From the NCBI RefSeq assembly GCF_004114375.1, contig NZ_CP034692.1, positions 806,001-870,000 of the forward strand: a stretch of 64,000 nt of DNA, read 5' to 3'. Below are positions 1 through 8,339 of the stretch, piece by piece. Source of the stretch: Halorubrum sp. BOL3-1 (GTDB lineage Archaea > Halobacteriota > Halobacteria > Halobacteriales > Haloferacaceae). The notes beneath the pieces are model-generated. The model saw only the letters and a program-made list of their open reading frames with translations. It had not been told where the DNA came from and did no database searches. Numbering within the stretch: the stretch's first letter is position 1; each line of letters begins with the position of its first letter. A program made the translations under genes and the position numbers.

Positions 1-66
1 GCCGGCGACGAGGACGACCCCGGCAGCGAGGAGATCGACCCGTTCGAGCGCGGCTACGAGGACTGA
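1..66 (+). CDS. C-terminal end of an unidentified protein (partial)
   Basis: The first 66 bases read as an open frame to a TGA at 64-66, and the start lies outside the window. The 21 visible residues are acidic (Asp, Glu, Gly and Pro rich, ending ERGYED), as is usual for haloarchaeal C-termini. Nothing here identifies the family. The next gene starts 115 bases downstream on the same strand. Confidence 0.6.
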   Translation, partial: AGDEDDPGSEEIDPFERGYED

Positions 67-181
67 TCGAGTGTGGCCAGTCCCCGCCGCCCTTCGGCGG
101 TCACGGGGTCGAGTGCTCCGATCGTGTGTCGCGGTCGGGAAACCACCGAACCGGTTTGTCGATACCGCGCGAAGCCGGTCC

Positions 182-700
182 ATGGAATCCGGGGACCCGC
201 CCGAACTGCTCTCCTGTGACGACTGCGACACCCTCGCCGTCGGGACCGGACCGGTCACCTGCTGCGGAGCGACGATGACGCCGACCGCGTCCGTCGACGC
301 CGTCGCGGAGCCCGAACTCGATGACCTGCTCCGCGACGTCTTCGAGATGTCCGACACCGAACTCGAAGTCTGTCTCTGCGTGATGGAGGGCGGAACGATG
401 ACGGTGAACGAGCTGGCCGACCGGATCGACCGCGACAGGAGCGTCGTCGCTCGGCACCTCAACCACCTCGCGGCGCTGGGGGTCGTGGAAAAGCGGCGGC
501 GGCTCATCGAGGACGGCGGACACGTCTACGTGTACCGTCCGGTCGAGCCGGAGGTCGTCCGGCGGCGACTCACGGCGGCCTTCGGAACGTGGGTGCGCGG
601 GGCGACCGAGCGACTCGCCGCCCTCCGCCGGGAGAAGGTCGCCTCCGTGGCCGACGTGGACGGCGACCCGGCGTGGACGCTGTTCAGAGACGACGGTTAG
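182..700 (+). CDS. winged-HTH transcriptional regulator with N-terminal Cys motif
   Basis: 172-residue cytosolic DNA-binding protein. The N-terminus carries a CxxC (SCDDC) followed by CC about 15 residues later, a possible small zinc site. Residues about 60-125 form a MarR/TrmB-like winged helix-turn-helix (NELADRIDRDRSVVARHL, then EKRRRL and a VYVYRP wing). The C-terminal third is a helical, Arg-rich tail that could dimerise. I chose the ATG at 182 because residues upstream of it look non-coding. Its stop overlaps by 4 bases the stop of the convergent membrane-protein gene. The target is unknown. Confidence 0.8.
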   Translation: MESGDPPELLSCDDCDTLAVGTGPVTCCGATMTPTASVDAVAEPELDDLLRDVFEMSDTELEVCLCVMEGGTMTVNELADRIDRDRSVVARHLNHLAALGVVEKRRRLIEDGGHVYVYRPVEPEVVRRRLTAAFGTWVRGATERLAALRREKVASVADVDGDPAWTLFRDDG

Positions 701-1167
701 ATCTGGTCCGCTACGACCGCGTAGACGCCGCCGAGCACGGCACCGTAGGTCGCGTGCCACAGCAGCGACGGCGGCGCGAAGTTCGGGAACGGCGGCGAGG
801 CCGGGGATCCGACGGCACTCAGCCAGACCGGCATTACGAGTGCGGCCAAGCCGATCCAGGTCGCGACCCCCCACCCCACGCCCGCACCGATCCGGACGGC
901 CGTCGAGTCGAGGTCGAACGTCCCGACAATCCCGGCGAAGACGACACCGAGGACCGCGCCGTGGGAGAGGTGGACGACGAGTCCGGTGCCGGGACTCGGC
1001 GGCGGCGCGAGCGCGTACAGCGACGGGATGGCGACGGCCAGCGTCGCCGCGTTCATCGCCAGTACGAGACCGCCCATGGCGGCGGCGCCGACGATGCCGC
1101 CGACGAGCCCGGCCCGCCAGTTTCCGACTTCATTCCCGGTTGTCTGCGATTGAGTCGTGGTCGACAT
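697..1167 (-). CDS. small integral membrane protein
   Basis: 156 residues with about four hydrophobic segments: the first from about residue 17 (Gly/Ala-rich GGIVGAAAMGGLVLAMN), others near 60-80, 90-110 and at the C-terminus (YGAVLGGVYAVVADQI). A short Thr/Gln-rich cytosolic N-terminus (MSTTTQSQ) supports the start at 1167; the longer frame upstream is basic and unlike protein. It is convergent with the HTH gene, overlapping it by 4 bases. The family resembles haloarchaeal membrane proteins of unknown function; no catalytic motif is visible. Confidence 0.7.
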   Translation of the reverse strand: MSTTTQSQTTGNEVGNWRAGLVGGIVGAAAMGGLVLAMNAATLAVAIPSLYALAPPPSPGTGLVVHLSHGAVLGVVFAGIVGTFDLDSTAVRIGAGVGWGVATWIGLAALVMPVWLSAVGSPASPPFPNFAPPSLLWHATYGAVLGGVYAVVADQI

Positions 1168-1356
1168 GCGTCCGTTGGTCGTTTTCGTGCCCGAATAACG
1201 CCGGTGAGGTCGTTCGTCGTCGAGACGAGAACGGGGAAGATATTTCTGTTTCCGAAGGCTTCGGCTCCGAAATATAGCGCGGTCGACGAACGGATAGAAC
1301 GCACGTCTCGCGAGCAACGCATCCGGAGCGATACGGCGAACAGGGTCGAACGGGGG

Positions 1357-1815
1357 TTAGCGCGCCTCAACGAGCGCCGCGAACCGGTTGAGGGCGCGCC
1401 GACAGACCGGGACGTATCCAACCGCGACGAGCGGGACTTCGACGACGACTCGGCACCGGTCGGTCGCGTCGGCGTACCGGTCGACCCGGTGGCCGGTCGC
1501 GGGGACACCGACGACCCGCCAGTCCCAGCGGAGCCGCGTCGCGCTCGTGACCCGAAACGGGACCCGAACGCCGGCGACTCGGACCCGTCCGGTCGTTCCG
1601 GTCTCGACGTACCGGTCCGTGCTCTCGACGCCGCGGACGGACGGGCTCCAGTCGGGCCACCGACGCGTGTCCCGAAGCGCCCTCGCGGTCGGCTCGACCG
1701 CGCCGGCGACGTCGCGGCCGACCGCGAGCTTCGTCCCCTCTCTGACGACGGTGGGTCGGTCGTCCGGACCGGGATTTCCGGGCACGTTTCGCGTTCCGGG
1801 CGCACGGCGCTTCAT
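1357..1815 (-). CDS. SRPBCC (START/polyketide-cyclase-like) family protein
   Basis: 152 residues. The core pattern (RRWPDWSPSV, then GVES, then a run of beta strands ending in a long C-terminal helix, RRALNRFAALVEAR) fits the SRPBCC helix-grip fold, which binds hydrophobic ligands. The N-terminal strand with REGTKLAVGRDVAGAVE is the expected first strand and helix. The ATG at 1815 is used because the longer frame adds only basic, non-conserved residues. It stands alone, with about 190 bases on each side. The ligand is unknown. Confidence 0.65.
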   Translation of the reverse strand: MKRRAPGTRNVPGNPGPDDRPTVVREGTKLAVGRDVAGAVEPTARALRDTRRWPDWSPSVRGVESTDRYVETGTTGRVRVAGVRVPFRVTSATRLRWDWRVVGVPATGHRVDRYADATDRCRVVVEVPLVAVGYVPVCRRALNRFAALVEAR

Positions 1816-1970
1816 CGTCGCGGTCCGCCGGCCGCTTCCGCACGTTCGTTCAGTTCTGAACAACCGGGTCGGCGGTGGTTCGTGGTTCGTTCACCGATCG
1901 AGTCGCGACCGCACCGATCAGTATTAAGTCATTATATGGTATCAAGACTCATTATCTCTTTCCACGAAGG

Positions 1971-1979
1971 GTTAATACG
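1971..1979 (+). promoter_or_regulatory. TATA-like element before a small gene
   Basis: GTTAATACG lies about 34 bases before the ATG at 2005, inside an unusually AT-rich stretch (about 1920-1980) for this genome. The spacing suits an archaeal promoter with a very short or absent leader. Confidence 0.4.
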
Positions 1980-2004
1980 GGGGTTCGGACTATCGTGAGT
2001 CAAT

Positions 2005-2121
2005 ATGGCAAGCGACCGTGATAGCATAAAAGACGTCTCGCACACCGCACCGAACGACACCTCCGCGGACGCCGTCTGGGAACGAGGGCGAGGACCGGCC
2101 GAGGAAGAGGAAGAAGAGTAG
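2005..2121 (+). CDS. very small acidic protein (38 aa)
   Basis: ATG to TAG, 38 codons. The sequence starts MASDRDSIKDVSHTAPND, has a VWERGRGP segment and ends in a run of Glu. I recall similar tiny haloarchaeal proteins with a HTAPN...V(F/W)ERG core, but I cannot verify this. A TATA-like element sits about 34 bases upstream in an AT-rich stretch, which supports real expression. There is no membrane segment and no cysteine. Function unknown; it could be a small regulatory or binding protein. Confidence 0.55.
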   Translation: MASDRDSIKDVSHTAPNDTSADAVWERGRGPAEEEEEE

Positions 2122-2473
2122 TAACGCGTCGATTCGGCGTTTTCTGAGCGCTTTCTCTCAGCTTTCGCGGCCCGCGCAGCGGCCGGTGCGTTTCTGCTAC
2201 CGCTCCCGAGTCCTCCCGGGTCGACTCACCGGCGTCGCCCACTGCCGTCTCGTCACCCGCCGCCGTCTCTCGCCCACTGCCGTCTCGTCGCCCACTGCCG
2301 TCTCGTCGCTCGGGCCCCACGATCCCCCGCTACGCTCGGCGGCGATTACGGCGTCGACGCCGCGGAGGTCCGAGGAAGGCTACCGGCGGCGGAGCGCGGC
2401 TACAACTCGACCCGTTCTCGCGGCTGATACCCGCAGGCGTGGGTTTAACCCGCACGACGGCGGAGCCGCACGC
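2122..2473 (+). repeat. 352-bp gap with short direct repeats
   Basis: No convincing gene in either strand. A 19-base unit (CGCCCACTGCCGTCTCGTC) occurs at 2236-2254, 2271-2289 and 2289-2307; the last two are tandem with an 18-base period. Just before the ABC operon, around 2432-2455, there is a short stretch (TGGGTTTAACCCGC) that may be its promoter region and contains the small palindrome GGGTTTAACCC. Confidence 0.5.
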
Positions 2474-3532
2474 ATGATCGAGGTGTCGGGGCTGCGGAAG
2501 ACCTACGGCGACTTCGCGGCCGTGGTCGACAGCGACTTCGCGGTCGACGACGGGGAGGTGTTCGGGATCGTCGGCCCGAACGGCGCCGGGAAGACGACGA
2601 CGCTGAAGGTGCTCGCCGGCCTCGTCGAGCCGACCGAGGGGGAGGTGACCGTCGCCGGGTTCGACGCCTCGGACCCCGAGATGCGCCGCCACCTCGGGTT
2701 CCTGCCGGAGGAGTCGCCGCTGTACGAGGAGATGACCGCTCGGTCGTACCTCCGTTTCTTCGCGGACCTCTACGACGTGCCCCGAGACGCGGCCGACGAG
2801 CGGATCGAAGCCGCGCTCGACCGGCTCGAACTCGACCACCGCGAGCGTCGCCTCGGAGACGTCTCGAAGGGAATGAAACGCAAGGTCGCCATCGCGCGCT
2901 CGCTCGTCAACGACCCGGACGTGCTGGTGTACGACGAGCCGGCCTCCGGACTCGACCCCGTGACGACGAACTCCGTGCTGGCGTTCACCCGCGAGCTCCG
3001 CGAGACGGGCAAGACGGTCGTCTTCTCGGCGCACAACCTCTATCACGTCGAGTCGGTCTGCGACCGCGTCGTGGTGATGAACGAGGGCCGGATCGTCGCG
3101 CGCGGGAGCGTCGACGGGATCCGCGAGCGACACGGCGAGACGACCTACCGCGTGTTCACCGACGCCGAGCCGACCGCGACGCCCGCGCTCGACGACCTCG
3201 ACGCGACGACCGAGGAGGTCGGTGACCGCTTCCGGACCGCCGTCCCGAGCATGGACGCGGTCGCCGCCGTCCGCGAGGCCGCCGCCGACGCCGGCGGCGA
3301 GGTCGTCGACATCCGGAGCCGCGAGCCGAGCCTCGAAGACGTGTTCCTCGACATCGTCGGACGCCCCATGCCCGGGAGGTACACCGGCGATATCGGTGAG
3401 GGAGACAGCGACGAGACCGACGGGGACACGGGCGACAGCGACGAGACCGACGGCGACGCGGGCGACCGAGACGACAGAGACGGAGACAAATCTGAGACGG
3501 AAACGGCGACGGCGACGGAGGCGACCGAGTGA
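2474..3532 (+). CDS. ABC transporter ATP-binding protein (NatA/CcmA type)
   Basis: 352 residues. It is the ATPase of an ABC-2 type exporter, acting at the inner face of the membrane. Walker A is GPNGAGKT (34-41), the signature is the NatA-like VSKGMKRK (about 138-145), Walker B is VLVYDEPASGLDP, and the H-loop His is in SAHNLYHVE. The last 45 residues are a low-complexity tail with repeated (D)SDETDGD units. The start at 2474 gives the standard beta strand MIEVSGLRKTYG. Its stop overlaps the GTG of the permease (GTGA, 4 bases), so the two are probably translationally coupled. The substrate is unknown. Confidence 0.93.
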   Translation: MIEVSGLRKTYGDFAAVVDSDFAVDDGEVFGIVGPNGAGKTTTLKVLAGLVEPTEGEVTVAGFDASDPEMRRHLGFLPEESPLYEEMTARSYLRFFADLYDVPRDAADERIEAALDRLELDHRERRLGDVSKGMKRKVAIARSLVNDPDVLVYDEPASGLDPVTTNSVLAFTRELRETGKTVVFSAHNLYHVESVCDRVVVMNEGRIVARGSVDGIRERHGETTYRVFTDAEPTATPALDDLDATTEEVGDRFRTAVPSMDAVAAVREAAADAGGEVVDIRSREPSLEDVFLDIVGRPMPGRYTGDIGEGDSDETDGDTGDSDETDGDAGDRDDRDGDKSETETATATEATE

Positions 3533-5658
3533 TCGATCGGCTGCGCCGCGTCGGCCGACGGCTCGCGGTCGCCGTCCGCCGCGTCCTCCGAGTCGCTAGG
3601 TGGGAGTCCGCCCGCGCGTCCGGGGGGGTCGACCGCCGGACGCTCGCAGCCGGGGTCGCCCTACTCCTCGTGGCCGGCGGCGTCGTCGGGGTCGGCGTGG
3701 CGACGGGCGTCGCCGGTCTCGACGTCGACCGCGATGTCTACCGGGTCGGCGTCGACCCCGGATCGCCGTACGCGGACGCGATCGAGGAGGAACCGTCGCT
3801 CCGACCCGTTCCGGGCGGAACCGCGTCGCTCGGTGATTCCGCCGACGCGGTCGTGCTGACGGTAGTGCGGCCCGGCGCGGCCGACGACGGGGGGATCGAC
3901 TCCGCGGACGTCGAGGAAGTAGTCGTCCGCGCGAGCGACACGCGGAAGGGACAAGCGGCGGCCGCGTCGGTCCGCGAGGCGGTCGAGGCGCACAGCGAGC
4001 GCCTGATGCGCGCCGAGCCGAATCGGACGGCGGCGTTCCCGGTCACCGTCACGCTCCGGTACGTCGGCCGGACGACCGGGTTCGACGACGGCGCGACGCT
4101 CGGGGAGAGCGACGGCGGATCGGCGGGCGACTCCGGCGGCGGAACCGACGGGAGCGACGACGGCGGGGACACGACGGGCGGCGACGCCGGTAGCGGAGAC
4201 GGTGACTCGACGGGCAGCGACGACGGGGGAACCGACGAGAGTGATGCCGGTGGAGACACGACGGGCGGTGACGGCAGCGGGGACACGACGGGCGGTGACG
4301 GCAGCGGGGACACGACGGGCGGTGACGGCAGCGGGGACACGACGGGCGGTGACGGAGGGGGAAGCGCGGAGTCGGACGACGGCGGGCTCGCGGTCCCGTC
4401 GATCGGCGGCGGCGCCTTCGGCGCGGACACGGTCGGGTCGCCCGGGTCGATCACGCCGCCGTTCCCGTTCACATCGCTGCTCCTGGCGTTCGCCTTCCTC
4501 GTGCCGATGAACTTCCTGATCCAGGCGTACGGCTCGTCGATCCTCAACGAGCGGACGAACCGACGCGGGGAGCCGCTCCTCGTCACGCCGCTGTCGCCGG
4601 CCGAGATCGTCGCCGGCAAGACGCTGCCGTACGCCGCGGCCGCCGCGCTCGTCACGGCCCTCATCGCGCTCGTCGTCGGCGGCGGGCCGCTCTCGGTGAT
4701 CGCCGTGGCACCGGTCGCGGCCGCGTTCCTCGGAGCCACGTTCGTCGGCGCGATGTTCGCGCGTTCGTTCAAAGAGCTGACCTTCGTCACGGTGGGCGTG
4801 AGCGTCCTGTTGACCACCTACGCGTTCGTGCCGGCCATCTTCACGAACGTGACGCCCGTCGCGCTCGTCTCACCGCTGACGCTCGTCGTCTTCGACCTCC
4901 AGGAGGAGGCCGTCTCGGCCGGCGAGGTCCTCTTCTCGACCGCGCCGATGGCGGTCGGGGCGACGCTGCTGTTCGGTCTCGGACTCGGCGTCTACCGCGA
5001 GGAGGACATGTTCTCCCAGAAGCCCGTGACGCGGAAGTTCCTCGACGCGCTCGCCGTGCGGCTCTCCGCGGTGCCGGCCGGGGGCGGACTCCTCGACCGA
5101 GACCGCCTCCGCGCGCTCGGCTCGGTCGCGTTCCTCACCGCCTGTACGATCCCCTTCGTGTTCGTCGCGGAGCTGCTCGCCGTCGCGGTGCTGTTCGCGC
5201 TGCCGATCACGGTGTCGATCCCGGTGCTGCTCGTCGCCATCGCGTTCGTCGAGGAGGTCGCGAAGAGCGTCGGCCTGTACGCCGGGTTCGAGCGCGGCGT
5301 CTTCGAGCGGCCGGACGGCGACGCCGTCCGCGGCGGAACGCTCGGCGTCGCGCTCGCGGTCGGACTCGCCTCGGGGACCGGCTTCTTCCTCGCGGAGAAG
5401 GCCACCGCGGTCGTCCAGGCGGTCGGACTCACCGACCTGTTCTTGGGCCGCGCCGCTTTCGGTGACGTGACCGGGCTCTCCGGCCTTCCGCCGGTCGCGC
5501 TCGCGGCGTTGTTCTTCGCGCCGCTCGTCCTCCACGGAGTCACGACGAGCGTCGCCGCCGTCGGCGCGAGCCGCGGGCGGACCGCCTACGCGCTGGCGCT
5601 GACGCTGGCGACGCTGGGGCACGCCGCGTACAACGTCGGGGTGGTGAGCCTTGGATAG
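3529..5658 (+). CDS. ABC-2 permease fused to PrsW-type intramembrane protease
   Basis: 709 residues in three parts. The N-terminus has one membrane segment (about 25-45), then an extracytoplasmic region with a long Gly/Asp/Ser/Thr linker (about 190-290). A NatB-like ABC-2 membrane domain follows (about 310-500, with PMNFLIQAYGSSILNERTNR). The C-terminal domain (about 520-709) has FVEEVAKSVG, with E575, E576 and K579, and later H669 and H698, as in PrsW glutamic-type intramembrane proteases. It is the middle gene of a three-gene operon, overlapping the ATPase by 4 bases and the next permease by 8. The protease part may process or gate exported cargo (inference). Confidence 0.85.
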   Translation: MIDRLRRVGRRLAVAVRRVLRVARWESARASGGVDRRTLAAGVALLLVAGGVVGVGVATGVAGLDVDRDVYRVGVDPGSPYADAIEEEPSLRPVPGGTASLGDSADAVVLTVVRPGAADDGGIDSADVEEVVVRASDTRKGQAAAASVREAVEAHSERLMRAEPNRTAAFPVTVTLRYVGRTTGFDDGATLGESDGGSAGDSGGGTDGSDDGGDTTGGDAGSGDGDSTGSDDGGTDESDAGGDTTGGDGSGDTTGGDGSGDTTGGDGSGDTTGGDGGGSAESDDGGLAVPSIGGGAFGADTVGSPGSITPPFPFTSLLLAFAFLVPMNFLIQAYGSSILNERTNRRGEPLLVTPLSPAEIVAGKTLPYAAAAALVTALIALVVGGGPLSVIAVAPVAAAFLGATFVGAMFARSFKELTFVTVGVSVLLTTYAFVPAIFTNVTPVALVSPLTLVVFDLQEEAVSAGEVLFSTAPMAVGATLLFGLGLGVYREEDMFSQKPVTRKFLDALAVRLSAVPAGGGLLDRDRLRALGSVAFLTACTIPFVFVAELLAVAVLFALPITVSIPVLLVAIAFVEEVAKSVGLYAGFERGVFERPDGDAVRGGTLGVALAVGLASGTGFFLAEKATAVVQAVGLTDLFLGRAAFGDVTGLSGLPPVALAALFFAPLVLHGVTTSVAAVGASRGRTAYALALTLATLGHAAYNVGVVSLG
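4255..4353 (+). repeat. 27-bp in-frame tandem repeat (GDTTGGDGS)
   Basis: About 3.7 copies of a 27-base unit start at 4255, 4282, 4309 and 4336, nearly identical at the DNA level. They encode the nonapeptide DTTGGDGSG within the extracytoplasmic linker of the permease-protease fusion. Diverged copies lie just upstream (from about 4168). The array is a multiple of three, so copy-number change would lengthen or shorten the linker without a frameshift. Confidence 0.9.
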
Positions 5659-6697
5659 CCGCCTGACGATCGCCGGGCGGGAGCTCGCCGGGCTGCGCGC
5701 CGAGAAGACGATCCTGCTGGCGATCGGGATCCAGCTGTTCATCGCGATGTTCTCGTCGTTCCTCGTCGTCGGACTCGTCTCGATGTACGACCCGGGCGCG
5801 CTCGACGGGGCCGAGATCGAGGTCGCGGCCGCGGGCGACGCGGTCGACGGCTTAGAGCGCGCCGCGAGCGAGGTCCCCGGCGCCTCGGTCACGCCCTACG
5901 CCGACGCGGACGCCGCCCGGAGCGCGTTCGAGCGGAACGCGGCCGACGCGGTGGTGGTCGCGACCCGCACGGACGAGGGGCGGGTATCGGCGGTCGTCAC
6001 CGCCCCGGACGCCACGGTCGAGACGACGGTGATCGTGGTCCAGCTGCGCGATCTCCTACGGACCTACGAGCTGAACGAGCGCGACCGACGGGCGTCGTTC
6101 CTCGACGAGTCGCCGCTCCCGCTCCCCGACCGGGGAGAGACCAGCCCGTACTTCTCGTTCACCTACACCGTGTTGATCCCGGTGTTGGTGTTCCTCCCGG
6201 TGTTCATTTCGGGGTCGCTCGTCGTCGACTCGATCACCGAGGAACTGGACCAGGGGACGATGGAACTGCTCCGGGTCGCGCCCGTCACGCTCGCGGAGAT
6301 CGTCGACGGGAAGGCGGCGGCGGCGATCGGCATCGCCCCCGGCCAGGCGCTGCTGTGGCTCCTCCTCTTAGAGGCGAACGGCACCTCCGTGGCGAACGTC
6401 GGCCCGATACTGGCGCTGATGACCGCGCTGACGACGCTGGTCGTCGCCGTCGCGGTCGGCGTCGCGGCGGTCGCGCCCGACCGGCAGGCGGCCCAGCTGC
6501 TCTACTCGGTCGCGGTCCTCGTGCTGTTCGGCGGCGCGACCGCGATGGCCGGCGGTCCCGCGAACGCAGTTGCGAGACTGGCCATCGACAGCGCCGACGC
6601 GACGACGGGCGTCCTCGTGGTCGCGTACGTTGGCATCGCCGCGGCCGCGTACCTCGGCGTCCGCCGCGTCGTCGCGGTCGAGGGATTCGGTCGGTGA
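5651..6697 (+). CDS. ABC-2 type permease
   Basis: 348 residues, the second membrane subunit of the exporter. It has an N-terminal membrane segment after GRELAGLRAEKTILLAIG, an extracytoplasmic domain (about 50-160), then about five membrane helices including the ABC-2 stretch DQGTMELLRVAPVTLAEIVDGK. The best start is TTG at 5651, overlapping the preceding gene by 8 bases; no ATG or GTG fits better in this frame. It ends at 6697, close to the end of the convergent TRIC gene. The pairing of two permeases with one ATPase suggests a heterodimeric transporter. Confidence 0.85.
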   Translation: MDSRLTIAGRELAGLRAEKTILLAIGIQLFIAMFSSFLVVGLVSMYDPGALDGAEIEVAAAGDAVDGLERAASEVPGASVTPYADADAARSAFERNAADAVVVATRTDEGRVSAVVTAPDATVETTVIVVQLRDLLRTYELNERDRRASFLDESPLPLPDRGETSPYFSFTYTVLIPVLVFLPVFISGSLVVDSITEELDQGTMELLRVAPVTLAEIVDGKAAAAIGIAPGQALLWLLLLEANGTSVANVGPILALMTALTTLVVAVAVGVAAVAPDRQAAQLLYSVAVLVLFGGATAMAGGPANAVARLAIDSADATTGVLVVAYVGIAAAAYLGVRRVVAVEGFGR

Positions 6698-6717
6698 GGA
6701 GTGGATCGCCGAGGGCT

Positions 6718-7377
6718 TCAGTCGCCGATCCGCTCGTCGAGCCGCTTCGCCGTCGGGAGCCGCCATCCCCGTGCGACGGCGACGAGTCGGAGACCGACGG
6801 TCAGCGCCGCGCACACCGCTGCCGCGACCCCGGAGGGCGCGCCGAGCGTCCCGGCCAGCCAGTAGGCGACGCCGCCCGCAACCGCGCAGCTCGCGTAGAA
6901 GTCCTCGAAGAGGACGAACGGCGCCCGGTCGAGGAGGATGTCGGCGAGCGCGCCGCCGCCGACGGCGTTGACCGTCGCGACGGCGACGACGCCGAACGCG
7001 GAGACGCCGGCGTCGGTGGCGACGATGGCGCCCGTGGCGGCGAACGCGGCGAGACCGACGGCGTCGGCGACGACCGTGACGGGGTGTTCGTCGGGTGAGG
7101 CGAGCCACGCGCTCAGGCCGACCGCGAGCGCGACGCCGACGAGTCCGAGGATGATCTCGACCGGCGAGCGTAACGCGAGCGGGACGCGGGCGACGAGGAG
7201 GTCGCGGGTGACGCCGCCGGCGAACGCCATCGCCAGCCCGACGACCGCGACGCCGAAGAGGTCGAACTCCTCGCGGACCGCCTTGCTCGCGCCGACTAAG
7301 GCGAACGCGACCAGTCCGACCGTGTTCATCGCGGCGAACGGGTCCCCGAAGAGCACCGTCAGGATGCCGCCCGTCAC
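6718..7377 (-). CDS. TRIC (UPF0126) family cation channel
   Basis: 219 residues with about seven membrane helices in two related halves. Each half has the family's glycine signature: AFAGGVTRDLL in the first and AVGGGALADILL in the second. Family members are trimeric K+/cation channels. The GTG start at 7377 overlaps the stop of the DUF2797 gene (GTGA, 4 bases), so translational coupling is likely. A later ATG at 7329 would cut into the first helix. K+ handling suits a salt-in haloarchaeon, but a specific role is inference. Confidence 0.85.
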   Translation of the reverse strand: MTGGILTVLFGDPFAAMNTVGLVAFALVGASKAVREEFDLFGVAVVGLAMAFAGGVTRDLLVARVPLALRSPVEIILGLVGVALAVGLSAWLASPDEHPVTVVADAVGLAAFAATGAIVATDAGVSAFGVVAVATVNAVGGGALADILLDRAPFVLFEDFYASCAVAGGVAYWLAGTLGAPSGVAAAVCAALTVGLRLVAVARGWRLPTAKRLDERIGD

Positions 7378-8198
7378 CCTCCGAACGCGCCGAGGCTCGA
7401 CTGTAGCTCCCGCTCCGGCACCGCGTCGGTCAGTTCGTGGCCGACGAGGTCGCGGGCGTCGACCGCGTACGTCGACCCGCCGCGGTCGAGCACGAGTACC
7501 CGTCCCTTCCAGCCCCGGACGGTCCCTGCCGCCATCGTCTCGGTGACCGGGCGCTCGTCGAGGTCGAGTCCGTAGTCGAAATCGAACCGTTCGATCGGGT
7601 CGAACCGGTCGAGCAACGCCTCCCACGCGGCCTCGTCGACCGCGCGCCCGAACCCGTCGAGCTTCGTCGGGACCCGGACCCGGTCGACGAGGTCGTCGCC
7701 GGCGGCGAGTTCGGACTCCACTTCGCGGGCGATCCGACCGTTCGGGAACGTCCGAACGTGTGCCGCGCGGTCCGCTCCCTGCTCGCGGAGGCGAGTGTTC
7801 AGGCGCCACTCCCGGGTGACGCCCACCTTCAGCACGTCCGGCGCGAACGCGGCGAGGTACATCGCGTGCGTCTCGTGGCAGTCCATCTCGTCTTTCAGGC
7901 ACGTCCCGGTACACCGGGCGCACACCCAGACGTGACCGTGGCCGTCGCAGTACGGCGCGCCGGGCGCGTCGCAGGCGATGTGATCGCCGTCGTGGAGGGT
8001 CCCCGCGCAGCGTCGCTCCCCCAGTCCGAACGCGAGTTCGGTGCCCGGATCGGCCTCCACGTAGTCCACGCTCCCGCCGCTCGCAACGTGGAGTCCGCCG
8101 CCGATCGGTCCGTCCGCGTCCCCCGCCCCGGGGGGCGGACTCCCGTCCGACGCCGACGAACCGTTCGCGACGTCCGTCTCGTAGCCGACGACCTGCAC
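7374..8198 (-). CDS. DUF2797 family protein
   Basis: 274 residues, soluble. The Cys/His cluster (C..GTLHDG, CDAPGAPYCDGHGHVWVC, CTGTCL) followed by MYLAAFAPDVLKVGVTRE and LREQGA is the DUF2797 pattern, which I recognise as related to GIY-YIG-like folds with a zinc site. No function is established to my knowledge. It is the upstream partner of the TRIC channel gene with a 4-base overlap. Its ATG is at 8198, and the upstream 140 bases separate it from a divergent gene. Confidence 0.8.
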   Translation of the reverse strand: MQVVGYETDVANGSSASDGSPPPGAGDADGPIGGGLHVASGGSVDYVEADPGTELAFGLGERRCAGTLHDGDHIACDAPGAPYCDGHGHVWVCARCTGTCLKDEMDCHETHAMYLAAFAPDVLKVGVTREWRLNTRLREQGADRAAHVRTFPNGRIAREVESELAAGDDLVDRVRVPTKLDGFGRAVDEAAWEALLDRFDPIERFDFDYGLDLDERPVTETMAAGTVRGWKGRVLVLDRGGSTYAVDARDLVGHELTDAVPERELQSSLGAFGG

Positions 8199-8339
8199 GC
8201 CGCGATCTACGGGCAGGCGAGGCTTATAGGCGTCGTCGGCCGTCCCGTCCGCGCCGTCTCGTCCGCGCCGCCCCGACGGGCGGAACCCGACCGTCGGGCG
8301 CGGCGAGGCCTTTTGTCCGGGGGCGACGCAGACGCGATC

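Noticed and set aside
101-874. Long minus-strand frame over the HTH regulator (257 aa)
   Set aside because: Arg/His-rich shadow of the regulator gene; GC-rich haloarchaeal DNA gives long antisense frames. It has no recognisable motif.
589-1998. 469-codon plus-strand frame
   Set aside because: Runs antisense through the membrane-protein and SRPBCC genes, extremely rich in Arg, Gly and Asp, with no domain.
2236-2307. CRISPR-like short repeats
   Set aside because: Only three units, tandem or nearly so, with no spacers and no cas genes anywhere in the window.
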